From the NCBI GenBank assembly GCA_027596075.1, contig JADGJC010000084.1:63215-127214 (forward strand): a stretch of DNA of 64,000 bases. The letters run 5' to 3'. Under the pieces are notes generated by a model. The model saw nothing but the letters and a program-made list of their open reading frames with translations, was not told the DNA's origin and ran no database searches. Made by a program: the position numbers and the translations under genes. The DNA comes from Rhizophlyctis rosea (lineage: Eukaryota; Chytridiomycota; Chytridiomycetes; Rhizophlyctidales; Rhizophlyctidaceae). Position 1 is the stretch's first letter. Every line of letters begins with the position of its first letter. Below, piece after piece: positions 22,379 to 34,238 of this stretch.

Positions 22379-23513
22379 TCACTTCCCCAAATTCTTTAAA
22401 TCCTTCCACCCAACCCGCCACCCCACAATCGTATAAGCCCACCCAGCCTTCTTCGGAGCGCCGCTATCAATCTTGTTAAATCGCGGACTCGCTTCATCCA
22501 ATAGCATCTCCACAAACTTCCGCATATTTGTCACGGATGCGTAGTAAAATGTACCCCTGAACCCCCCCTCAAAATGGTGCTTGAAATGCTTGTAAACACC
22601 CTCTTTTGAGGTAGAAATGCAATGGTACATCCGCGTTTTGTAAGGGCCACGTGCCTTTTCTTCCAGTTCTACCTGACTTTGGAGGCGGTGGGGTTTGAGT
22701 GATCCTTCACTGCATGGAGCACCACAAAGTGAGGTTTAAGCTCAGTTTCCTGCATTGTTCACCACAGAGCGCAACGTACCACTCAGCACCACAGTCTGTC
22801 GGGTGATAGTCTCCCGTGTATTCCTTCTGCCGGTTGCAAAAGTCGCCAAAAGAGTAGATCTCTATGCTGTCGTCATCTTCCAGTTCCTCCTTTGCTGCTC
22901 TGAGGACCTCATCTATGTACTCCTCTCTGGTCATGTGTTCCGCAGGCCTCTCAGGGAAAGGAGAGTTCGTTCTGCTTCTCAGGAGTGGGCGCGGGTTTCG
23001 ATTGCCCTGTAATTTTTGCCTTTGTTTGCACCAATGAGGGTGAATCTTTCGCTGATGGTGGCGACTGGGATAACGATTGATCCTATTTTGATAACAACCG
23101 ATATGAGTGCCATTTGCCCAACCGACAGCAACAACCTGCTTTACCTGATGTGACGGGATACCACAATATCCATTTTGATATTTGGGGCTGGCCTGGTTGG
23201 TGCACGAGCTTCCATCCGCTCTCACCGCACGGCAATTGCCCAGTTCTTCATCAGCACTTATTGATTGCACATCTTTCCGGGTACCATCCGTGCTGAAATG
23301 TACTTCAGAACTTGTGTTGGACTTGCCATTATTTGTTGACGCCTGTGCCTGATTCGCATGAGAACAGTAATCACGTTATGATGCTGACTCGGCTTTGCGA
23401 AGGTTATGATGACCTCATACCTGATGACTAGCAATGCCACAGTACCCGTTGCCGGTGTTGGCATCAGAGTTGTCGCAATGTTTGCCATCTTTTTGACTGG
23501 CTTTGCAACGCAT
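22379..23513 (-). CDS. uncharacterised protein with two exon-encoded C-x9-C-x11/12-C-x4-H motifs
   Basis: ATG 23513 opens a 31-codon exon reading MRCKASQKDGKHCDN and ending NGYCGIASHQ at a phase-0 donor (gtatga, 23420). The next exon (about 23345-23140) ends with a second copy, CRAVRADGSSC...NGYCGIPSHQ, again at a phase-0 donor (gtaaag). The Cys/His spacing and the GYCxxxxH ending suggest a small zinc-binding knot. The pattern recalls, from memory, short C-x-A...G-x-x-C...G-Y-C-x-x-H domains (DUF5763-like). Downstream come a disordered Ser/Pro/Lys stretch, EYIDEVLRAAKEELEDDDS, and a C-terminal domain with KEGVYKHFKHHFEGGFRGTF and FVEMLLDEASPRFNKID, stop at 22379. The reading frame around 22.97-23.03 kb needs a one-base shift or an unseen intron. 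Confidence 0.6.
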
Positions 23514-24337
23514 CTTCTTTTACCAGACCTATTCACGCGGACAACTGCGCTGAAGGCAAAAGCAGCAAAGTTTGATATGCGGTGCAGAGGTAAGGTGCAA
23601 GAAGTGCAAGAGTAGGGGTTGATCAAAAACGTCCGGAAGTTGTAGTTGGTTTGCAGAGCAAGTGGGACCCTGTGGCGCAAGGGACGCGTTTCTCAAGTCT
23701 TGCTCAAAGTTTCGCAAGTGCCGAGGAACGTCAGATTGCATATATATCACTTGATGTTGCCTGATGATGACTGTAAAGGACGTCAGATAGGTTCGTTGAT
23801 GCATCACCTTGCTCGCTCAAGTTCTCCACCAAAAGCGATATACAGAGAAGTCGCTCGTCAAGGGTTATCATTGCCACGTCTGACCCATCTGTCATGATAC
23901 CAACTTTTGTAGGTTGGAGTAGAGAAGGGGTAACAGAAGATCTTCGAAAGGCAAAGAAACCTCCTTGTTCAGACGAAGTTCATGCTTCAAGCTGCCGAAG
24001 CAGCAGCACCAGCAAGCCACGACGATCGTGCTTACACTTCACATACCTGCGAAAGAAAAACATTTGTTTACTACAGATCAAAACTCGGACGCTGGGAAAG
24101 CCAGCCAAGATACTGGGAGTCGCTCCGCCTGTCGGACACTGTGGATCATATGGATCGATGTAAAGTAGTCCGTTGCTGACAACGCGCGGAGACACATCCG
24201 ATGCACGAGGCCGACACCCTCTGTCAGAATGACGCTGCTGCTGACATTGGGTAAGTCTGGCATTGCAATACCCAAACTTCTCGCTTGTTGCCCATCTCGT
24301 AACCACTTCGTATCTTTATCTCATCACGTCGCTACCA
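23514..24337. other. divergent intergenic region, about 820 bp
   Basis: Between the divergent Cys/His gene and the EML-like gene. Overlapping short ORFs on both strands show no consistent frame. It presumably holds both promoters. Confidence 0.35.
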
Positions 24338-27300
24338 ATGGGTTGCTATTTCCCTTGCATTCCTAGTAGTAGGAGCCGCCGACGAACAGCTCCTACGTCC
24401 GAAGGCGATGAGAAGAAGGGCGACAAAGTGGAGTATGCGGAGGCGTCCCGGTCAATGGACGAAGATGAGGATGCGCAGAGGGAGCTTGCACTCGGTAGGA
24501 GCATTGCATAATGATATGATGCTCAATGGCCCAAAATATATATGACTGTAATGTCAAACAATCCCCCTCATTGTTCAGATTTAGGGCTGGAGTCCGTGCC
24601 CCCAGTGGACATCAATGACTGGATACGGGAGTTCAAGGAGAAGGTATGCGCAGGCATGATATAAATGCCCTTTACCGAATTCATCTGACCAGCATGCCAT
24701 CTTTCCCTGCGCCTCTTTAGAACAGCCTGGCTTTCCTTTCTCATATTCTCCCACCATCAGACTACACTGACCATCCAGCCGAACCCCCAGTACAAACATT
24801 GCAGCTTGAGCACATCTACGGTAAGGCGTTCATGCTACCTTTCAATTTTAAATTACCCAAGCTCATTACCTAAAACCCATAACAGGCTACACAACAACGC
24901 ACCGTTCAACCCTCCTCTACCTATCTCCTCCGCACTCTCTCCCCTCCTCACATCCCCAGATCCTGCATATCTCAGGCTCAACAGTAATCATAACACAACA
25001 ATCATCCACTCCATCTCAAACCTTTTTCACCGCCCACACTCGTCACGTAACTCAAATATGTGTCTACCCGGTCAACAACAATGCTGATCAAATTGTCGCA
25101 AGCGCTGAAAGCGGGCCGGGAAGTGTAATTTTCGTTTGGAGGGTACTGAAAGATGGAACAGAGACATTGGCTAGAGTGGAGTTGCCCACTGAGTTTGTGG
25201 AGATTGCTGGGATGGGGTTTTCTAGGGATGGGGCATTGTTGATTTTGACTGCGGTTGAGAGCGATGGTGAGAGTTCGGTGAGTTTATGCTTTTGTGGCTA
25301 TTTTTCCTGAAGGGAAGGAAGCAAAGAGATAAGTGAAAAAGTTGCGGAGTTTGGGGGAGCTGCTGACGATCTTGTGTGCGGGACTACTGCTTCAGGTGTT
25401 TGTATACGACTGGAAGAAGACACCGGGAATATACGTTGCTCGAGCGAAGGCCTCTCATGATAAGGTGAGCAGATTAAAGAGTCAAAAGCGTTGCAATTGC
25501 CCTGAAGTGTCCTTCTAACTTCATAACACGTTTCTCCATCCGACCAGGTCCACTTCCTTCTCCCCTCACCGCACAACCCGAAAAGCTTCCTAACCCTCGG
25601 CGTCAACCACCTGCGCTTCTGGTCCATCGAGTCCCCTCGACTTGGCGGACCCGGAACGATCTTAGTGCCTGCGGATCCCGACGCTGTCCAAACCACAATA
25701 CCTGAGCACAATACTGACAATGATGGTAGCGATGGGAGACCAAGTCATGTTAGCACACGAGGTGGCAAGACAAAATTCATTGCAAATGTCCCTTTGCCGA
25801 CCTTTCTGTGCGCGACCTATGCCAAACATCAAAAGGGGAACGCTGGAGTCTTGGTGGCGGGAACGGCAGGCGGATCAATATGGTTCTGGAAGGGAAGGAG
25901 TGTGGAAGGGATTTGTAAAGGAATACACAAGGTATGGTGTCTCCCATTTCATTGTCAATTTTGAAAGCCTTCCGTTGAATTTCGCTTGGCTTGCCATATT
26001 TCGGAATGTCATTCTCATTCTTTCTCTGAACCGTAGAGCCCAATATACACATTAACCCCACTCCCAACCGCCACTCACTATCCACTCTCATTCCTGTCCG
26101 CATCCCGGGATGGCAAAATAATCATCTGGAACGATGCCTTGCAACCAGCTTCCGAGGTTGCGTTCGATACTTCCATACCAATCATGTCTGTTGACGCTGG
26201 CGGGTGTGGTGGGGCATGGTTCGGTTGGGGCCCAGACAGTGGAAGAAGTTGGCTGAGGAGAGTAAGCAAAGGGGTTGATGGACAGGATGGAGAAGATGGT
26301 GGAAGTGGTGGGGTGCAGGTTCTGGTTGGATGCGGGGATGGACGAGTTTGGGATATTGAAGTCAAGGAAGGAGGCGGGGGTGCGAGAAGGTTGATGTGGG
26401 CGGTGAGTGTATTATCCTATTTGCTTTGCGAAAAACGCAGTATAGTGGATACTTATTGTAGCGTATTTCAACCTCATGATTGATTACCCATATCTTGAAT
26501 TTATGTTTGGTGACAGCTACCTGCCGCAACAAGCAAAATACGCTCCCATGCCTCCTGGGCACTCGCTGCGCATCCACTCGACCCATACCGGCTGCTGACA
26601 GGGAGCGAAGATGGATTCCTACGGTTCTGGGACACGGAGAATTGGACGTTGGTATGTTTTCTATGGCCGCTTAGAATATGCTCCGGATCCGACGATCCTC
26701 ACCGGGCCAACAAAACCACCCATCACAGAAAAACACCAGACTCTTCCCAACACCACCCCGCTCCGTCTGCTACCGGCCCAATGGCTTCCACATCGCTGCC
26801 GGCGGCGATGATGGAACCATTACCATCCTCACACCTGATCTTCTCATCCTCACTGCCCTTAAACACCGCCAATCGCCCATTCACGACATCAAATGGTCGC
26901 CGGATGGCGAACACATTGCGGCTGCGAGCCATGATGGGTATATTGATATTTATGCGGTGGAGAGTGTGAGTGGGTGGTATGAGAGGATCATGTGTTGTCG
27001 GGTGAGTTTGATAGGAAATCAATCCCGAAACTTGGAACGCACGGGGCCGAATTGATTTGAAAGGAATCTGAACAGAACGAAACATCACATGCAGGGTCAT
27101 TCCAGTTTTGTTGCGCATATTGATTGGTCGGCGGATTCGATGCGGATCCAATCAAACAGTGGGAACAATGAGATCATGTTTTGTGCGTAAAACCCCTTGT
27201 TTCTTCCGTTCCATTCCATTCCCCTTCCAGCTGGGACATTTCTGGTCCAGATACATATTCGCATATTCATTGCACATTTCTTTTTGTAGGGACGCTCAAT

Positions 27301-28015
27301 ACCGAACAGGCAGCGCACTCCCCACCAGTAGACTTTAGAGACGTCCAGTGGGCCACGACGACCTGCACTTTGGGATGGGCAACGAAAGGAGTGTACGGGG
27401 ATGGAAAGAAGGAAGGTGGTGGTGTAGATCTGGGGCTGCGTGAGGTAAGTCAGGTGGACTTTTCGGTCCTCACATGGGCATTCGGGTGTCATTGCCTCCC
27501 ACATGGCAATGAAAACATTGGTGTTGCCGCCCAGTGGAACAATCAATCACAAACTTCCATCATGTCGTCTAATACGTTGCTCTCCCCATACAGATAAGCT
27601 GCAGTGCTCGATCTCCACCGACGACTTCGTCACAACCCCTCCTAGCTCTCGGAACAACAACCGGCACCATACACCTCCTCCCTTACCCCGCCTTCCGCGC
27701 AGATGTAAGTAGTCAAGAGTCAACTCCACCAGCACTTCCTTTCTGCACCTGAATGAAACTAACAAATCCTGCTATTTCGTATTTGCCGCACGCAAAGACC
27801 CCATCAAGCACTTTCCAAGCCTGCTGCAACACGACAATATCCAACATTGCGTTTTCATCCGACGGTGCACGGTTGTATACGCTGAGTGCTGCGGATGGAA
27901 GTGTGCATCAGGTAAGGAGATGAAAGAGAGGTTTTTCTTCGAAGCGAACAAAGCATACTTCAAATGTTCCTTGCCTTTCTGAGCTGGGCCTTTCGTCCAG
28001 ACCGTCGTGTACTAA
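24338..28015 (+). CDS. EML-type microtubule-associated protein (HELP motif plus WD40 repeats)
   Basis: About twelve exons. The N-terminus MGCYFPCIPSSRSRR has Gly2 and Cys3/Cys7, a likely myristoyl/palmitoyl site that is unusual in this family; a short acidic region follows. The HELP-like segment LQLEHIYGYTTTHRS (24.80-24.90 kb) leads into WD repeats: SVIFVWRVLKDG, HLRFWSIESPR, GSIWFWKGRS, SASRDGKIIIWNDA, SEDGFLRFWDTENW and DIKWSPDGEHIAAASHDGYI. EML-specific signatures are HSSFVAHIDWSADSMRIQSN (about 27.10 kb) and DVQWATTTCTLGWATKGVYG (about 27.35 kb). The last exon adds HQ-TVVY before TAA 28013-28015. EML proteins decorate microtubules and cilia; a role in the zoospore flagellum or spindle is inferred. 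Confidence 0.85.
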
Positions 28016-28353
28016 ACTCATCCCGTTTCTTCCTCCCCCTTCTTTTCCTCACTCTATCATTTCGCTACGCTTTAGTGGAAAATCAAGTGAAAATTATAAT
28101 CCCGTCAGGGCAATGTTGTATATATGACATACGATAAAAATGCGCAATCATATTTTTGAAGGGCAAAATCATCAATTCGCACATGAAGGAGTCATTGGCT
28201 GGAGGAAAGACAAGCATGGACATCGTTCAAGGCTGTTCCATTACATTCACTTCTTATGAAGAACCTCAAAACAAACAAGCAATACCATTCATCTGCATCG
28301 CAAAAAACCATTAAAACTGCAAATCACTTGATACCCGTCAAACACAAATCAAA
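28016..28353. other. convergent 3' intergenic region, 338 bp
   Basis: Between the stops of the EML gene (plus) and the TPP1-like gene (minus). Presumed 3' UTRs only. Confidence 0.35.
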
Positions 28354-31300
28354 TCACTCCCATCCCTCCACCCTCCCACTCGGCATACTATCTTGCACAA
28401 CCACACCCCTACTACTACTCCCGCCATCCTCCGGATCAAACAAATCAGGATCAAGTATGAACCCCTGTTTCTGCTCCACCGCCGTACCATTTTTTGCCCC
28501 AGAAGAAGACGCACCATCCCGCCCAGAAACCACCGCTGACTCATGCACCGTTTTTGCGCGTTTGGCGCGCGGTCTACGTGCCATTGGTTGCAGCTTGGGG
28601 GCCGCGCCGGTGCCACCGTCTTCATCCAATGGCGTCTTGCGTTTTGTCGCTTTCGTGGCCATTGGTATATCGCCATCCTGCGCTTTGGGCGTCCCTTCGT
28701 TCTCCTTTGCCCTCCCCTCCGAACCTCCAATCGCGCCAATCAAGGCATTTCCCAGATTGAAACTCGCATCCCTCCAACTCCCAATCGACGCCCTACCCTT
28801 CCTCGGAATAACAGGAATTTTCACCCTTCTCTTCTCCAAACCCTTCGGCATAACAACCAACCTCGACGCCATCTCAACTCCCGTCTCCACAACCAAAACC
28901 TCCCTCTCCTTCTCACTCTCCCGCCCGTCACTACCGACAGCCTCCTTCCCCTTCCCCTCCTCACCACCATCATTTCGCCCCCTCTTCCTCCCTTTGACCG
29001 GACTGAGACCCCCAACCCCAGAATCCCCCCTTTCAGGCTTCGCAACACCACCCTGCACCTTCCCACTATTCCCAACCGCCAACCAACTCCCCTCAACACC
29101 CACCCCCCACTCCGTCCTAGGAATATACTCCACATTCACAACCGACCGTCTGGCCTTCTTCCTCGGCCGTTCCTCCTCCCCACCACCCGCCCCATCATGT
29201 CCCCCAACGCCATCATCACCAACCCCCACATCCTCCTCCTCCGAATCCGGTATAACAGTATCCCGACTCACATCACCCCCCTTCACCGCAACACCCACAG
29301 AAGGAGCCCTCGGACTACGATACGTCTTCCCCCTTTTCGTCCTTCCCGGCGTCTGTGCCCACCCCCCTCTCTCATCCGCATCAACCACATCCCTTCTCGA
29401 CGCCGTCGACTCAACGACCGGAGACACTTCCCGACTCGGGCCCTCCATTGCAGCCATTTCAGCCTGAACCTTCTCCGAAGGCGTCATCAGGCGTCGAGTG
29501 TTTTGTTTCGTTGGCTTCTTCCTGACGGGCGTGGACGGTCGGATGCGCGGCTCAACCAAAATTATTGGGACCATGCCTTTTGGTCGTCTGGGCTGTTCGT
29601 CTGCATGTGGTGCTGCGGCAGTGGATGTGGTTGCGATTGCGGGGATGGGAACTGCAGGCGCGGTGGGTGCGTTACGCACTTCTGATGCGACTGGAACGGG
29701 CTCGGCAGAAGCAGGCACGGACGGCCGAGTGGCATCATCCTCAACCACTCCGACCACTTCATCGCCGCTCTTAGCATTCTTATCCTCCTCGTCCTCCAAA
29801 TCCTCAAGCGACAAACCCACCGCCCGCATCTCCTTCTCCAATATCCTCGCCACACCACCTCCACCACTCCCACTTCCCTTTTCACCACCCGCTCCACTCT
29901 CCTCCTGCGTCCCCGCCCCACCCTCCGAAACCGACACCGACAAACTCAACGCAAAGCGTTCCGACTCCTCCACCCCCAGGTCCTCCTCCGCCACCGTACC
30001 ACTCCGCACCCTATTCCCCGAAACCTCCAAATCCTCGTCTCCTTCCTCAAGCGCCATACCACCCGGACGTCCCCTTCCCGGTGTGCGTCCTGGTCCAAGC
30101 TGTTGTGCAAGGGCTGCCTCATGCTGCTCAATCGAATCTTCCACTATGGAATTCTGTCCCGCAGGTGAGGTAGGAGAGATGACGTGACGACGATTTGGGG
30201 CATCGATTGCGTGATCATCTACGTCCATCCTTCTCGCTCCAGGCGTGTAAGCATTTGTCTCGTATTCTCGTCCCATCCTCTCATCTTCCTCCTCTTCCTC
30301 CTTATCTTCTGCTTCCGCACCTGTACCCGCCCCATTTGCTATTGCCTTTTCCTCATCTCTGATCACAACATCCCCACCATCCTCACCGCCTCGCCGATCA
30401 GTCTCATCAATCTGGGTCATAACTCCATCCTCCTCCTCCTCCTCCTCCTCATCATCATCTTCATCTCCCACATCATACACCGCGAGTTTCACACTAGCAG
30501 GGCTAGGTGCATAACTCCTCGAATTCCTCAAACTCCCATCTTCCTCCACCTCCTCTCCACCGTTTACCCCCTCATCACCTTCACTCCCACCCTCCTCTTC
30601 CCTGCCCCTGCGCTCCCCAAACTCTCGATCCGCCCGATACACATGTTCCAACAACCCTCCCGGAAGCGGATACTGCGACTCCCCTTGAGAACTCTCCTCC
30701 GACTCGACGTAAATTTGCGTATGAATCGGAGAAGACTGTTGAGACGCGATGGGTGTTGTCGTTAGCGATGCGGGAAGGGAGGTTGTGGGAGTTGCGGATC
30801 GTGCTCTGGATGCAAAACGCGAACGATCTGTTTCGGAGGGGGATGTGGGGCGTCCGTTTGTAGCATTGGGCAAAAATGAGGATTGTCTCGCATCTGCTCT
30901 TCCGTCTGCCGTAACTTCCTCAGCCGCATGACTCGCCACATCAATATTCTGTGTCATCACTCCATCTTGCGAAAGCGGTGTTCCAGATATGACTTCTTCT
31001 CCCTGACCGTCCGGCTCATCACCCTGAAGCTCTTCCTCCTGATCCTCTGCCTCCTCCTCTTCATCTTCCTTCTCTCGTGCCTCCTCCACCCTCTCATCCT
31101 CCTCACTCTCCCTTACCTCCTCTCCCCGCACCATCCCCACTTGTCCAACACTCGCATCATGACCACCATCAACATCCATATCAGCCCGGTCTCGGTCTGC
31201 ATCCTCCTCCTCCTCCTCGCCATCACCCTCCTCTCCCCGACCAGGCAACTCGACCCCAACCGCCCTCCCTACCCTCCCCGCGATCTTCCCAATCATGGCA

Positions 31301-33715
31301 AAAACCTTCCGCGCTGAGCTCGGCCCACTAGACGATGAGTCTTCCTCCCGTTGCGGTCGTTGTAGCGTCCTGAGAACAGAATCATTCAGAGCTGACGAAG
31401 ACGTTTTATCATCCACCTCCTGCTGCGAATGCGACGCAGGCGGAGTAGACCACCCATCCGCCGGTTCGGACCAAAAGCTTTCATTTCGTTCCAATGGCGC
31501 CTGCGTGTAAAGGTCGTCCTCCTTTTCATCGTCATCCAACCTCTCCTCCTCCGCTTCAGCAACCGATTGCTCCCCCTCCTCATCACCTCCCTCGAGAGAC
31601 TCCCCTACTCCGGGCATCTGCGTCTCCAACTGCGAAGGATCCGAAGTCGGCGTAAAATAGGACAGATCGGATTGTGATTCTGCTGATGTGAACGAATGCA
31701 ATGTGCCACCGGGGAACTGTGTCAAAAACCCTCCCTCCGCCTCTTGAGTCTGAGTTGTAGCAGCCTCGTCCCCGTCCCTTTGCAAAGACGAGTTATATGG
31801 ATGCCCGCCTGCAAGACCTGCAGGGAGCGAGTACTGCTGCGTTGCAATGGTAGGTTCAACGGTATGAAAAACCGGTGGTTCTGAGTCGGCTGATGAGGAA
31901 AGCTGCACGTCTGATGCCGGCTCGATATGATCATCGTCAGCCGTATCAATGATATCCTCAAAGTCAAGCTGGGAGTCGAAGATCGAGTCGCCGTAGGAAG
32001 GAATTTCAGGTGTTGCGGTCTTGGGTTCCTGTTCTTGCTGGTGTTGCTGTCAACAATCGCATTAATTGAACCATTCTTATGCCGCCGTGATACACGCAGC
32101 CACCACTAAATTTGAGGCCAAGAGGAAAAACATCTACTAACCAAATCTTCATTGTCTCTACCTTCATCGCTACTCTGAGACAACGGCAACGGCAGTGCTG
32201 GCAAAGACTTGGAAGGCGAAACGGGAACATTGGCTTTTTCCTCTAATTCAGGAATCCATCTCGACCTTATTGGCGATTGAGGAGTATCGGCGCGGACCAT
32301 GCCACCAAACGAATGACTGCGACGGTTACTGTACAGAGGGGAGGTGAATGGAGATGCTGTATTGCGGCGTTTCAAGCGGTCTGCATAGTATGTCGTTCAG
32401 GTTCATTGTCTCAAGTTTCAAGATGCTCGCCCAAGTATACCTGGAGTGATTGTGGCAAGCAGTTGGGCTTGGGACTTTGGTATATTGCAATCCGCATCGG
32501 TGAGTTCATACAAACTCTGTTTTTGATTTGAGGTGAGCCACGTGGATATAGCATTCGTCATCCAACATATGAAAAGTCCTACCCCCCAACCTCCGTGCGA
32601 ATGTTTCGAATCTCGCAATATTTCATGCTTTTCAGTGGGTGGCTCAGGTGAAGTGGCCTGTGTCATAAATTCGTCTCCGCGTCTGGATAGACCATCTGAA
32701 TGGAGTTTGTCGGAATGAGCAGGTGTCGCTGGTGTATGTACACTTCCAGGTTGTGATGCAGAATAAGGGCCGGCACTGCCCTAATGCGTATGGTTAGTGG
32801 GAGTCAAATGACCGCGGCTCTCAAAAGTTGGTGCAGATAATCACCTCACTGCCATTGTCGCGAGACTTCCCGCTGAGTGCATCCAGTAACATGTCCCATT
32901 CTCCCCAACTATCCGTATCTTGCGACGGGTAGCGGCGTAGACTGCCGATAACAAGAAGGTCAAACGTGTTGACTTGTCCAGTGCTGCGATGGGAAATAGC
33001 ATAGCAGCTTACCTGCTGAGGAACTCGTCGATCTTTGTGCGAACTTCAAACTCATCCGCAACGGATTTGGTTGGTTCTGACGAACATCCTTCCGCTCCAA
33101 TGGAGTTGAACGCCTCGATTACCAGGTGGACGGAAACATCGTTTCCTTCCGGATGTAGCTGGACTTTATAATTTTTGAGGTTGATGACGCCCCCGCGCAA
33201 TGATGTGATTGGGACTGAACCAGGATTGCTGGATAACGTTCGTTGCGTCACAAAATTTTTCAAGTTAGCGACTCCATCAGTGATCAAGGTCCAGCCTCCA
33301 TACCTTTCATAAACCTCTATGCTGCGATCCGAAAAAACGCACTTGATGTGGTGCTTTGTATCATGTATTTCCGCTGTTACATACGGGCTTGGGTTGTCAC
33401 CAATCTTGGCAGTCAGAAACTGAAAGGTGACAAAGTGTTATTTGGGTGGGAAAGGCTATAGTATAAGAAAATGAAATATATTCAACCTACCTGTAACACC
33501 CGTACCCGTTTGGATTTCTTCTCATCTTGCAAGTCGAAAAGGGCATTTGGCCGAGCCTCTTCGTCTTTGTCTACGTTATTTCCGTCGGTCCCCGCGTCTC
33601 TTCCAACGGCAGGCAGGTTCTTTGAGTTTTCACACCCTTCAGCCTTCTGCCTTGCCGCCGTTAAGTCCCGCAGCAGGCACTCCAACAGCCAGGGTTTGCT
33701 GAGTGCGGTGCTCAT
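28354..33715 (-). CDS. TPP1/ACD-like telomere OB-fold protein with a very long acidic tail
   Basis: Exon 1 starts MSTALSKPWLLECLLRDLTA (33715) and ends KKSKRVRVLQ. Exon 2 (about 33.42-33.31 kb) reads FLTAKIGDNPSPYVTAEIHD and IKCVFSDRSIEVYE. A 75-nt intron leads to SNPGSVPITSLRGGVINLKN, KVQLHPEGND and VHLVIEAFNSIG. The layout matches the OB domain of shelterin TPP1 (ACD, Tpz1, Est3): an initial R/K-PW helix, a VLQV strand, a strand pair around HSVRCLV, then GRLLLLQDCGVHV- and FYLQVDRFS-like strands. The rest (31908-28354 is one exon of 1184 codons) is low-complexity: Glu/Asp-rich with Ser, Pro and Gly, basic islands such as PRKKARRSV and GRKRGRN, and SPTSPAGQN-type Ser-Pro sites. TPP1 recruits telomerase and tethers POT1. 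The OB call is inference from a weakly conserved fold. Confidence 0.6.
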
Positions 33716-34238
33716 CTCCGTAGTTCGGTACTTGGGTATCGGGAAGTAGATTGGGCTCGCTCACATATGTTCGTTATGTCGTACTCCAAGATGATCAATA
33801 GCCTCGAGTCGATGGGTCACAGTAGATGGAGAAGACGGGGGGGGATAAATATTGGATTCTGATGGTGGGGAATCGCACCCATTGCCTATGTAGATCGGAC
33901 ATGTCATGTCCACCGGTGAGTATAACCATATAAGGCTAGATTGTAAGATATGACTGTTGATCAATCAACGCCACATTCAAGCCACTAATCTGACTCTCTT
34001 AAGCTGCTCTTGAGCTCTCCCTTTTGCAGTTTACTGTTTTACTCTCCATTCTGTTCTTCCGACTTCAACAATCATTTACCAGCATGAGCATGGGAACGTG
34101 CTGTGAATAGGTTCTAATCGGCTGCCCTATCTTGCACTTGAAGCTTCAGTCGATACTTCACCGGCGGGCAGATCAATAGAGCTCGGCTTCAGCTATCGCT
34201 TGGTTCCTCTGAATCGACGGGGGAGTTGATTTTTCTGT
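33716..34238. promoter_or_regulatory. bidirectional promoter region between TPP1-like gene and GUF1
   Basis: 523 bp between divergent starts. No coding frame is consistent. Pyrimidine-rich tracts at about 33.99-34.06 kb are the only compositional feature. Confidence 0.35.

Noticed and set aside
23258..23807. Longer minus ORFs in the two other frames over the Cys/His exons.
   Set aside because: The frame with the repeated C-x9-C motif and matched splice donors is far better supported; the others are chance.
28256..29467. 403-codon plus-strand ORF, Ser/Pro/Thr-rich.
   Set aside because: It is the antisense shadow of the Glu/Asp/Ser/Gly-rich exon of the TPP1-like gene; biased codons on minus leave plus open. 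The other plus ORFs at 28543-31510 are the same effect.
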